This document shows positions 1 to 7,501 of a DNA stretch of 13,567 nucleotides, piece after piece (the stretch's first letter is position 1; each line of letters starts with the position of its first letter). This DNA is from 2-12-FULL-42-15 sp964196565 (GTDB lineage: Bacteria; Pseudomonadota; Gammaproteobacteria; Coxiellales; Coxiellaceae): the NCBI GenBank assembly GCA_964196565.1, contig CAXMUH010000046.1:1-13567 (forward strand), written 5' to 3'. A model generated the notes under the pieces. It worked only from the letters and a program-made list of their open reading frames with translations, ran no database searches and was not told the origin of the DNA. Both the position numbers and the translations under genes were made by a program.

Positions 1-3000
1 AAGCGTTAAGCAGAACCACAACCCTATTCAATTGGCTTATAATCCTAGGCACCGTTCTAATAATTGCCATTTCCCTGGTCGTATCTTACATTATCTCTCA
101 GCTTGTCGAGAAACAGTTAAATAATACAGCCAAAATTGCCGAAGCGGTTGCCTCTGGAGATTATAGTGTTGATATAGAGTTTGAAAATGAAAAAGATACG
201 TTAGGCCAGGCACTTAAAAAAATGACATCTGCGCTTATAGAGAATGACAAAAAGTTGACGGATGAAAAAGATAAATTACAAGATCAGGGCTGGATTAAAA
301 CCAACCAAACAAATCTCATCGAACAACTTCAAGCAATACGTGATTTACCCCGCTTAGCTGAAATTGTCATGAATGAACTGGTGCCAAAATTAGAGGCACA
401 TTTAGGTTTGTTCTATTTTAAAGAGCAAGAAGACGACTCAGCGGTCTTGTCATTACTGGGTTCCTATGCGTATAAAAAGCGAAAAAATATTTCCAACAAA
501 TTTGCTTTAGGTGAAGGTTTAGTGGGGCAGTGCGCACTTGAAAAGAAAGTCATAATATTGACCGAGGCACCGGAGCATTACATTGAAATTACCTCAGGAT
601 CTGGCAAAGCTGATCCACGCAATATTATAGTGGTTCCTGTTCTAGTGGAGAATGAGACTTTGGCTGTTATTGAAATTGCTTCCATGCAAACCTTTTCAGA
701 AAAACAGAAAACAATGCTCGAGGTTGTAGCCAATAACCTTGGTGTGATCATGACTAATATTCTCTCTCAAAAACAAACCGAAACCTTATTGAAAAAATCT
801 CAACAGATGTCTGATGAGTTAAAAGAAAAAACGGAGGTGTTGAAAAAATCTGAAGATGAGCTAAAAACACAGCGCGAAGAATTGCAGGTCACAAACGAAG
901 AACTCGAAGAAAAGACGGAACGATTAGAAGAGCAAAATAAAAATATTGAGCGTCAAAACAGAGAAGTGCAAAAAGGACGTAAAGAGATAGAGTTACGTGC
1001 GCGTGATTTAGCACTGGCAAGTAAGTACAAATCTGAATTTTTAGCCAATATGTCACATGAGTTGCGCACACCACTCAATAGCCTTCTGATACTAGCTAAA
1101 AACTTTGAGAAAAATAAACAAGGTAATTTGACTGAAAAACAAATCGAATCTGCCTCTGTCATCTATCGAGGAGGTCAAGATTTAATGCGCTTGATCAATG
1201 ATATATTAGATCTTTCGAAGGTTGAAGCAGGGAAATTGCATGTAGAAGTTGGGGCTGTTGATCTTAAAATGTTTTCTGAAGAAATAAAAAAACAATTTAA
1301 TCCGCTTATGCAAGAAAAAGGGCTGGACTATCATATAGTGATCTCTAGTAATTTGCCGGCCGTGATTCACACCGATGAGCATAGGCTCTCACAAATTATT
1401 AAAAATTTGTTTTCTAATGCCATTAAATTTACTAGCGAAGGTTCAATCACTTTGAAAATTGAGAAATCCGGAGATAATTGTATTAACTTTGCGGTTATTG
1501 ATACCGGCGTTGGCATTCCAAAAGATAAACAAAAAGAAGTCTTTGAAGCGTTCCAACAAGTAGACGGCTCCATCAGTCGCAAATACGGTGGCACCGGCCT
1601 TGGACTTGCCATTTCAAAAGCGATGGCTGAATTGCTGGGTGGAAAATTAATGCTGACCAGTGAACCTGGAAAAGGTAGTCGATTCACTCTCTCTACCCCT
1701 ACTTATTTATTAGCTCAAGCTGAGGAGCTTAACCCTCCACAGCACTCGCCAACAGATGTTAGCACCATTGATAAAACCACTGAGATAACGGATGATAAAA
1801 TTCGAGAATTTATTCCCGATGATCGCGACAAACTGAGCAAAGGATCTAATAGTATTTTGATTATTGAGGATGATAAGATTTTCGCGAAAATCTTACTCGA
1901 AATTTCAAAAGAAAAAGGTTATTTCTGCCTATCAGCAGGCGATGGTCAGAGCGCCATAGCATTGGCAAAAAAATATCAACCTTGCGCTATTATTCTCGAT
2001 TTAGGCTTACCGGACATGGATGGTATAGAAGTACTGGAACAATTAAAGCAAGGAGAAGAAACTCGCAAAATACCCGTACAGATTATTTCTGGCCGTGAAC
2101 AAACCATCGATCTTGAGGAAGCCGGTGCGATTGGATATTTAGCCAAACCCGCCAGCGAAGAAAGTATTGATTTGGTTTTTTCTAAATTTAAATCCATGAA
2201 TAATCGTGAAATCAGTAATGTGCTGATTGTGGAGAATGATGAATCCAGTCAAAAAGCCATCAAACAACTTCTCACTGATAAGGCAATTAATTTTGATTCA
2301 GCCTATACGGGTCAGGAGGCAAAAGACAAAATAAAACAGCACCATTTTGATTGTGTCATCTTAGATTTAACATTGCCTGATATTTCTGGATTTGAAGTAT
2401 TAAAACAATTAAGTGAGGAAAAAGTTAAACTGCCTCCCGTGATTGTGTATACCGGAAGAGAGCTTTCAGAAAAGGAATACAATAAATTACAGCGTTATGC
2501 AAAAAGTATCGTGCTAAAAGGAGTAGAAACGCCTAAACGTTTATTAGATGAGGTTGCCCTGTTTTTGCATAGTGTGACCACAAACTCCACTCATCAGGAA
2601 AACCCGAAAGTTAAAACTAATGACTATTCAGATGATGTATTAGAAAATCGCAAGATTCTACTGGTTGATGATGACATGCGAAATGTATTTGCGTTATCCA
2701 GTGTGCTGGAGGAGCACGGACTAGATGTTGTGATTGCTTCCAATGGGCAAGCAGCACTCGATAAATTACGACAAGACAATGACATTGAACTGGTTATCAT
2801 GGATATTATGATGCCGATTATGGATGGTTATGAGGCGATCAAACAAATGCGTCAGGATGAAAAGCTTAAAAAGATACCCGTTATAGCATTAACGGCCAAA
2901 GCGATGATGGGAGACCGTGATAAATGTCTTCAAGCAGGTGCCTCTGATTATATAACAAAACCAGTTGATGTTGATCAGCTCTTATCAATGATGCAAGTAT

Positions 3001-3014
3001 GGCTGTATAAATAA
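1..3014 (+). CDS. Hybrid sensor histidine kinase, HAMP-GAF-HisKA-HATPase-triple REC (5' end outside window)
   Basis: A membrane-bound sensor kinase that should autophosphorylate on His and pass phosphate to its receivers. The frame is open to the left edge (first full codon at nt 3), so the ATG at 222 is internal and the N-terminus is missing. In order: a transmembrane helix (nt ~24-105), a HAMP linker (~105-230), GAF (~310-765), a Glu/Gln-rich coiled coil (~775-1015), HisKA with the H-box SHELRTP and phosphoacceptor His at nt 1056-1058, then an HATPase domain with an N-box (NLFSNAIKFT), DTGVGIP and GGTGLGLA. Three receivers follow, with acceptor Asp codons at nt 1998, 2364 and 2802. REC1 and REC3 have a canonical Asp, Ser/Thr and Lys-Pro set. 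REC2 has END in the acidic pocket and LKG instead of KP, so it may be weaker. The stop codon abuts the cheR start, which indicates translational coupling. The periplasmic or other input portion cannot be seen, so the signal is unknown. Confidence 0.93.
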   Translation, partial: ALSRTTTLFNWLIILGTVLIIAISLVVSYIISQLVEKQLNNTAKIAEAVASGDYSVDIEFENEKDTLGQALKKMTSALIENDKKLTDEKDKLQDQGWIKTNQTNLIEQLQAIRDLPRLAEIVMNELVPKLEAHLGLFYFKEQEDDSAVLSLLGSYAYKKRKNISNKFALGEGLVGQCALEKKVIILTEAPEHYIEITSGSGKADPRNIIVVPVLVENETLAVIEIASMQTFSEKQKTMLEVVANNLGVIMTNILSQKQTETLLKKSQQMSDELKEKTEVLKKSEDELKTQREELQVTNEELEEKTERLEEQNKNIERQNREVQKGRKEIELRARDLALASKYKSEFLANMSHELRTPLNSLLILAKNFEKNKQGNLTEKQIESASVIYRGGQDLMRLINDILDLSKVEAGKLHVEVGAVDLKMFSEEIKKQFNPLMQEKGLDYHIVISSNLPAVIHTDEHRLSQIIKNLFSNAIKFTSEGSITLKIEKSGDNCINFAVIDTGVGIPKDKQKEVFEAFQQVDGSISRKYGGTGLGLAISKAMAELLGGKLMLTSEPGKGSRFTLSTPTYLLAQAEELNPPQHSPTDVSTIDKTTEITDDKIREFIPDDRDKLSKGSNSILIIEDDKIFAKILLEISKEKGYFCLSAGDGQSAIALAKKYQPCAIILDLGLPDMDGIEVLEQLKQGEETRKIPVQIISGREQTIDLEEAGAIGYLAKPASEESIDLVFSKFKSMNNREISNVLIVENDESSQKAIKQLLTDKAINFDSAYTGQEAKDKIKQHHFDCVILDLTLPDISGFEVLKQLSEEKVKLPPVIVYTGRELSEKEYNKLQRYAKSIVLKGVETPKRLLDEVALFLHSVTTNSTHQENPKVKTNDYSDDVLENRKILLVDDDMRNVFALSSVLEEHGLDVVIASNGQAALDKLRQDNDIELVIMDIMMPIMDGYEAIKQMRQDEKLKKIPVIALTAKAMMGDRDKCLQAGASDYITKPVDVDQLLSMMQVWLYK

Positions 3015-3845
3015 ATGAAGCACCGTGATGTCAAAAACATAGAAATTGATTTACTATTGGAAGGTATTTTACAGATGTATGGTTATGATTTTAGGCATTA
3101 TGCAAGAGCGTCACTCAAGCGCCGCATCAATAGCTTTTTATCTGATTTACAGTTAAAAAATGTTTCAGAACTTCAGGCCATACTCTTGCATCAACGGCCT
3201 ACATTTAATAACTTTATCCTTAACATGTCCATTACAGTTACTGAAATGTTTCGTGACCCAAAATTTTATCTTGCCTTCAAGAAACATGTTATCCCAGTGT
3301 TGAAAACTTACCCCTATTTTAAAGTGTGGCATGCGGGTTGTGCAACAGGAGAAGAAGTCTATTCGATGGCTATTGTTTTGTATGAAGCAGGCATTCTAGA
3401 TAAAGCCACTCTCTATGCAACTGATTTTAACCCTGATGCGATAGAAAAAGCCAAAAATGGAATTTACCCCGTCGATCATATTAAACGCTATACAGAAAAT
3501 TATATGGCAGCAGGAGGGGAATCTGATTTTTCACAATATTATCATGCAAAATATGGATCTGCAAAAATAAATGATTTTCTAAAAAAACGCATTACTTATT
3601 CAAATCATAACTTAGTCACTGATGCTTCATTCGGTGAAATGAATGTTATTCTCTGCAGGAATGTTTTAATCTATTTTAATGCTGAATTACAAGATCGCGT
3701 CCTAAATCTCTTTAAAAACAGCTTATGTCACTTAGGTCATCTTTGTTTAGGCTCCCAAGAGTCATTAAGCTGCACAGCCATCCAGAATGATTTTACGCAA
3801 GTTGATAAAAAGGGAAAAATTTATCGCATGGGGAAGACGGAATGA
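3015..3845 (+). CDS. cheR: CheR-type SAM-dependent protein-glutamate methyltransferase
   Basis: Predicted to transfer a methyl group from S-adenosylmethionine to glutamate side chains of a signalling protein. The 276-residue length is normal for CheR. The N-terminal helical domain is at residues ~8-75, followed by the conserved TVTEMFRD (74-81), the SAM-binding loop HAGCATGEE (106-114), an acidic strand-end ATDF (135-138), CRNVLIYF (214-221) and the GSQESL turn (246-251). No TPR or other extension is fused. The start ATG follows the kinase stop directly, and its 3' end overlaps the next gene by 4 nt (ATGA). No chemoreceptor, CheA or CheW is visible, so the substrate is open. The adjacent hybrid kinase, with its Glu/Gln-rich coiled coil, is one candidate (inference). 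The family call is firm; involvement in flagellar chemotaxis is not supported by the visible context. Confidence 0.93.
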   Translation: MKHRDVKNIEIDLLLEGILQMYGYDFRHYARASLKRRINSFLSDLQLKNVSELQAILLHQRPTFNNFILNMSITVTEMFRDPKFYLAFKKHVIPVLKTYPYFKVWHAGCATGEEVYSMAIVLYEAGILDKATLYATDFNPDAIEKAKNGIYPVDHIKRYTENYMAAGGESDFSQYYHAKYGSAKINDFLKKRITYSNHNLVTDASFGEMNVILCRNVLIYFNAELQDRVLNLFKNSLCHLGHLCLGSQESLSCTAIQNDFTQVDKKGKIYRMGKTE

Positions 3846-4444
3846 GTCAGGGAGTTATTATCATCGGTGTGTCCGCAGGTGGTTTTCAAGCACTTGAAAC
3901 CATCTTTCGACAATTAAAATCCCCGCTGATGGTTCCACTACTCATTGTGCAGCATATGAGTGATGATTCTGGCCAGTATCTGTGTGAGCATCTTGAAAGT
4001 ATTTCAGGCATTACGGTTATCCCGGCAGAAGATAAAAAAAAAGCACAGCCAGGAGTTGCCTATATAGCACCGGGAGGATATCACCTATTATTAGATGAAG
4101 GGATGCTTATGGAATTATCGGTCGATGAGCGCACGAGCAATGCGAGACCATCCATTGATGTGTTATTTGAATCAGCAGCAGATGTGACAAGAGAGCATAC
4201 TGTGGCCATTATTTTAACCGGTGCCAACACGGATGGTACCTCAGGTGTTAAAGTGGTTAAGTCATATGGGGGATTCGTGATTGCAGAAAATCCTAAAACA
4301 GCAGAATATCCCATTATGCCTTTATCGGCAGTAAATTCAGGATGCGTTGATTTGATTTTATCTTTAGATGAGATTGCTGAATATATCAATAAAACATGGG
4401 CGATAAAAACAGCGAGTGATAGTGATGGCAGAACAAAAAAATAA
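3842..4444 (+). CDS. cheB: Stand-alone CheB-type protein-glutamate methylesterase (no receiver domain)
   Basis: Predicted to remove methyl groups (and possibly deamidate Gln) on the protein modified by the neighbouring CheR. At 200 residues it consists only of the CheB catalytic domain; classical CheB is about 350 residues with an N-terminal receiver. The Ser-His-Asp triad is readable: Ser11 in GVSAGG, His38 in VQHMS and Asp131 in the NTDGTSG loop, with spacings like those of the enteric enzyme. IAPGGYH (75-81) and the RPSIDVLF segment (102-109) are also conserved. It overlaps cheR by 4 nt and overlaps the start of the next gene by about 20-30 nt, so the four proteins are probably made together. 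Lacking its own receiver, its activity may be constitutive or controlled through contact with a receiver of the neighbouring proteins (inference). Confidence 0.92.
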   Translation: MSQGVIIIGVSAGGFQALETIFRQLKSPLMVPLLIVQHMSDDSGQYLCEHLESISGITVIPAEDKKKAQPGVAYIAPGGYHLLLDEGMLMELSVDERTSNARPSIDVLFESAADVTREHTVAIILTGANTDGTSGVKVVKSYGGFVIAENPKTAEYPIMPLSAVNSGCVDLILSLDEIAEYINKTWAIKTASDSDGRTKK

Positions 4445-6221
4445 AAAAATAATGCCTAATGTTTTAGTTGTAGATGACGACAAGAATAATTTAATTGCTA
4501 TGCGTACTATCCTCGAGGATCTCCCTGTAAAAATAATAGAATCGGATACTGGCGTTAAAGCTTTGAGCATTGCTTCAGAAACCAGCTTAGCATTAATTCT
4601 ACTCGATGTACAAATGCCCGATATGGATGGGTTTGAAGTTGCAAAATTATTACGTCAGAACAAACATACCAGTGAGATACCCATTATTTTTGTTACAGCA
4701 ATCAATAAAGAAACTAAATATGTTGAACAGGGGCATGATATCGGAGCTGTTGATTATCTCTTTAAACCGATTAATGACAGTATTTTAAAAAGCAAAGTGA
4801 TGGTTTTTGCTAACTACTATATTCAAAATAAGGAGATGAGCGATCTTCTCTCTCAGCTTGATGCAGCAAAAAAGAGTTTAGAGAAATCAAATGCAGACCT
4901 AAATACGCTTGCTAGAATCGATGTCGTTACCGGTTTGCCGAATCGCTTGAGCTTCAATGAGCATTTAACGATAACGCTAGCCAGTGCGCGAAGAGAAAAA
5001 AAATTATTAGCGGTATTGTATTTGGATCTTGATGATTTTAAGCAGGTTAATGATACCTATGGACATGAACAAGGTGATGTGCTCCTGAAAGAAATTTCCG
5101 ACAGAATAAGAAATCTGCTCAGAATAAATGAGTTACATCAGTTAGGCCCCTCATCGACATTATTATTCCGGTTAGGGGGTGATGAATTTTCGCTTATCTT
5201 GGCAAACATTAAGCGGGTGTCTGAAGCCGGCATTATTGCGGAACGTATTATAAAGGCAGTTAACCACCCGGTACAGCTCGGTAAAAATGAGGCTCATGTT
5301 GGCGTTAGTCTTGGCATTGCTTGCTATCCTTTTGCTGGTGAGATTGAAGAGAAAATTCAAAAGTGCGCTGATATAGCCATGTATCGTGCAAAAGAACAAG
5401 GCAAAAACAATTTTCAATACTATACAGATGAATTAAATGAGGAACATGACCGCTATTTATTACTGGAGTTTGGACTCAGGGAAGCACTTGATAAAAAGCA
5501 ATTATCACTTGTTTATCAACCGATTCATTGCTTGGAGAACAATCAAGTCATGGGGTGTGAAGTCTTATGTCGATGGAATCATCCAACGCTTGGCTTAATT
5601 GAGGCAGAGGAATTTATCCATATCGCTGAAGATCATGGGAAAATTAATGAAATTGGGGAATGGATGTGTCAGCAAGGGTTAATTGAATTTACTCAAAATA
5701 TTAACGCGCAGTTTCCAGATTTAAAAATTCATTTAAATTTATCTGCTAAGCAGCTAGTTAACGCTTCCTTTGTTGAGTTTCTTAAAGCATTGCAAAAAAA
5801 ATATAATTTACCCATTGATCGTATTGTCTTTGAGTTAACCGAATCGTCGCTAACACAAGATCCTGAGCATCTAAAAAATAATATTAACCTGTTGGCCAGC
5901 CTAGGATATAGCATTTCAATTGATGATTTCGGAGTAGGGTATTCTTCATTAAGCAGATTGAAAATGCTCCCCGTCAGCTCGATTAAACTTGACAAGTCTT
6001 TTCTTGTTAACGTAGCAGAAGATAAAAAAACAGCGTTTATCGCTAATTCAATGATAAGCCTTGCTCATGATTTAGATATACAATCTATTGCTGAAGGAGT
6101 AGAAACACAACAACAGTTGAATTTCCTTCGTAAAACAAAATGCAATGCTGTCCAAGGTTATTTACTCTCAAAACCAATGCCGATTAGCCAGTTTACACAA
6201 TTTGTTGCCGCCCACTCGTGA
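4425..6221 (+). CDS. Response regulator with GGDEF and EAL domains (cyclic-di-GMP synthesis/degradation)
   Basis: The output protein of the sensory operon, predicted to make and/or hydrolyse cyclic-di-GMP under phosphorylation control. The receiver (residues ~11-130) has acidic pocket D17-D19, phosphoacceptor Asp61, Thr91 and Lys114. A short coiled linker (~136-162) leads to the diguanylate cyclase domain with an intact GGDEF at 251-255. The RxxD inhibitory site before it is missing (Pro and Thr replace Arg and Asp), and a short insertion (about NELHQLGPSS) precedes the motif. The EAL domain reads EVLCR at 379-383 and keeps the metal and catalytic residues N438, E470, D500, D501, K521, D523, E557, E560 and Q577, so phosphodiesterase activity is expected. 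I chose ATG 4425; an in-frame GTG at 4416 would add three residues. Both overlap the end of cheB. Which activity dominates cannot be read from sequence. Confidence 0.93.
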   Translation: MAEQKNKKIMPNVLVVDDDKNNLIAMRTILEDLPVKIIESDTGVKALSIASETSLALILLDVQMPDMDGFEVAKLLRQNKHTSEIPIIFVTAINKETKYVEQGHDIGAVDYLFKPINDSILKSKVMVFANYYIQNKEMSDLLSQLDAAKKSLEKSNADLNTLARIDVVTGLPNRLSFNEHLTITLASARREKKLLAVLYLDLDDFKQVNDTYGHEQGDVLLKEISDRIRNLLRINELHQLGPSSTLLFRLGGDEFSLILANIKRVSEAGIIAERIIKAVNHPVQLGKNEAHVGVSLGIACYPFAGEIEEKIQKCADIAMYRAKEQGKNNFQYYTDELNEEHDRYLLLEFGLREALDKKQLSLVYQPIHCLENNQVMGCEVLCRWNHPTLGLIEAEEFIHIAEDHGKINEIGEWMCQQGLIEFTQNINAQFPDLKIHLNLSAKQLVNASFVEFLKALQKKYNLPIDRIVFELTESSLTQDPEHLKNNINLLASLGYSISIDDFGVGYSSLSRLKMLPVSSIKLDKSFLVNVAEDKKTAFIANSMISLAHDLDIQSIAEGVETQQQLNFLRKTKCNAVQGYLLSKPMPISQFTQFVAAHS

Positions 6222-6342
6222 TAGACACGCTATTAATTAAAGATGAAAAAGAAGTTATTAATTGTTTTAAAATAAATCACAAGGACCAATGTGATGAGGA
6301 AAGTTTTAGATGCCTAAGAAATACGCTTTGCACCGGGCGCTC

Positions 6343-6423
6343 GTCTTTGCGAGTTGTGAAGCGACCGCGGCAATCCAGCGTTAATATTTCTGGATTGCTT
6401 CGGGCTGACGCGCTCGCAAAGAC
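6343..6423. repeat. Palindromic interspersed (REP-like) element in a convergent intergenic gap
   Basis: Outer arms gtctttgcgag (6343-6353) and ctcgcaaagac (6413-6423) are perfect inverted copies. Inner arms gcaatccag (6370-6378) and ctggattgc (6390-6398) are also perfect, around an 11-nt AT-rich loop. The segments between the arms are imperfectly paired. The pattern resembles short palindromic elements scattered in many Legionellales and other proteobacterial genomes (recognised from memory, not searched). It lies between convergent genes, 19 nt from the tdh stop, so the hairpin could also end transcription from either side, although no U-tract follows it. Confidence 0.8.
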
Positions 6424-6442
6424 ACGGCAGTCGGTTTGATAA

Positions 6443-7501
6443 CTACCAGTCTAGAACCACCTTGCCACAATTGCCGCTTTTCATTGCGCTAAAACCCAAT
6501 TCAAATTCGTGAGCTTTAAATTTATGCGTAACCATTGCACTTAAATCAAGTCCTTGTTGCAGCATCGCTGTCATGGTATACCAAGTATCAAACATCTCAC
6601 GGCCATAAATGCCTTTTAGCATCAGACTTTTAAACACCATCAGATCCCAGTTTACTGCGATGTTTTTCTTGCCGGATAAGCCGAGTAATGACAGCTTGCC
6701 GCCGGTATTCATCACATTAATCATGGCATTAATTGAATTTTGATTGCCGGAAAATTCAAGTCCAACATCAAATCCTTCTTTCATATTAATATCAGACATA
6801 ATATCTTTAAGTTTTGTGGTAATTTCTTCTATACTTTTGCAATCACTGACATTAACTGCTTCGGTGACACCAAATTGTTTTGCAAGATTTAAGCGGTAAT
6901 CATTAATGTCCACCACCACAATATTTTTAGCGCCCACATGGCGACACACAGCAGCAGCCATCATCCCAATTGGGCCTGCTCCCACGATCAGCACATCTTC
7001 GCCAACTAATTTAAATGAAAGCGCTGTATGTACGGCATTACCAAAAGGATCAAAGAATGACGCGATATCATCATCTACCCATTCTGGCATTTTAAAGGTA
7101 TTAAATGCTGGAATGGAAAGGTATTCTGCAAAAGCACCGGGTCGGTTAACGCCGACGCCAATGGTGTTACGACACAAATGAAAGCGGCCGGCACGACAGT
7201 TACGACACTGACGGCAAATTAAATGGCCTTCGCCGGAAACTTTATCGCCAATGCTTAAGCCAGAAACATTTTTACCAAGTTCGACGATTTCACCGACAAA
7301 CTCATGTCCCACATGCATGGGAGGGTTTATGGTTTTTTGTGCCCACTCATCCCAATTGTAAATATGCAAATCGGTCCCGCAGATGGCGGTCTTCTTGATT
7401 TTAATCAGAACGTCATCATGGTTAATGCTTGGGATCTTTGCAGTACTTAAATTAAGGCCTGGTGCAGGATTTAGTTTTGCGAGTACATTCATTTTATTCA
7501 T
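6443..7501 (-). CDS. tdh: L-threonine 3-dehydrogenase
   Basis: A zinc-dependent medium-chain dehydrogenase that oxidises L-threonine with NAD+ to 2-amino-3-ketobutyrate in the cytosol, the first step of threonine breakdown to glycine. Catalytic zinc ligands are Cys41 in AICGTD and His66-Glu67 in VGHEF. The structural zinc set is Cys96, Cys99, Cys102 and Cys110. The NAD-binding loop is GAGPIG (174-179). The IYNWDEW, NTIGVGVNRPG and GIYGREMF stretches are characteristic of Tdh rather than other alcohol dehydrogenases. Length is 352 residues. The ATG at 7501 overlaps the kbl stop as ATGA and has GGGA about 8 nt upstream. An in-frame ATG at 7492 aligns with the E. coli start and would shorten it by three residues. 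It is the last gene of the transporter-kbl-tdh operon. Confidence 0.97.
   Translation of the reverse strand: MNKMNVLAKLNPAPGLNLSTAKIPSINHDDVLIKIKKTAICGTDLHIYNWDEWAQKTINPPMHVGHEFVGEIVELGKNVSGLSIGDKVSGEGHLICRQCRNCRAGRFHLCRNTIGVGVNRPGAFAEYLSIPAFNTFKMPEWVDDDIASFFDPFGNAVHTALSFKLVGEDVLIVGAGPIGMMAAAVCRHVGAKNIVVVDINDYRLNLAKQFGVTEAVNVSDCKSIEEITTKLKDIMSDINMKEGFDVGLEFSGNQNSINAMINVMNTGGKLSLLGLSGKKNIAVNWDLMVFKSLMLKGIYGREMFDTWYTMTAMLQQGLDLSAMVTHKFKAHEFELGFSAMKSGNCGKVVLDW

Noticed and set aside
222..224. ATG as start of the hybrid kinase
   Set aside because: The frame upstream is open to the window edge and encodes a TM helix and HAMP region in register.
3015..4444. Flagellar chemotaxis cluster
   Set aside because: Only cheR and cheB are present; no receptor, CheA, CheW, CheY-only protein or flagellar gene is visible, so the label is not supported.
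6218..6439. Open frame of 73 codons overlapping the GGDEF-EAL stop and the palindromic repeat
   Set aside because: Its second half is a translation of the palindrome, it has no recognisable domain, and its start lies inside the preceding gene's end without a convincing ribosome-binding site.
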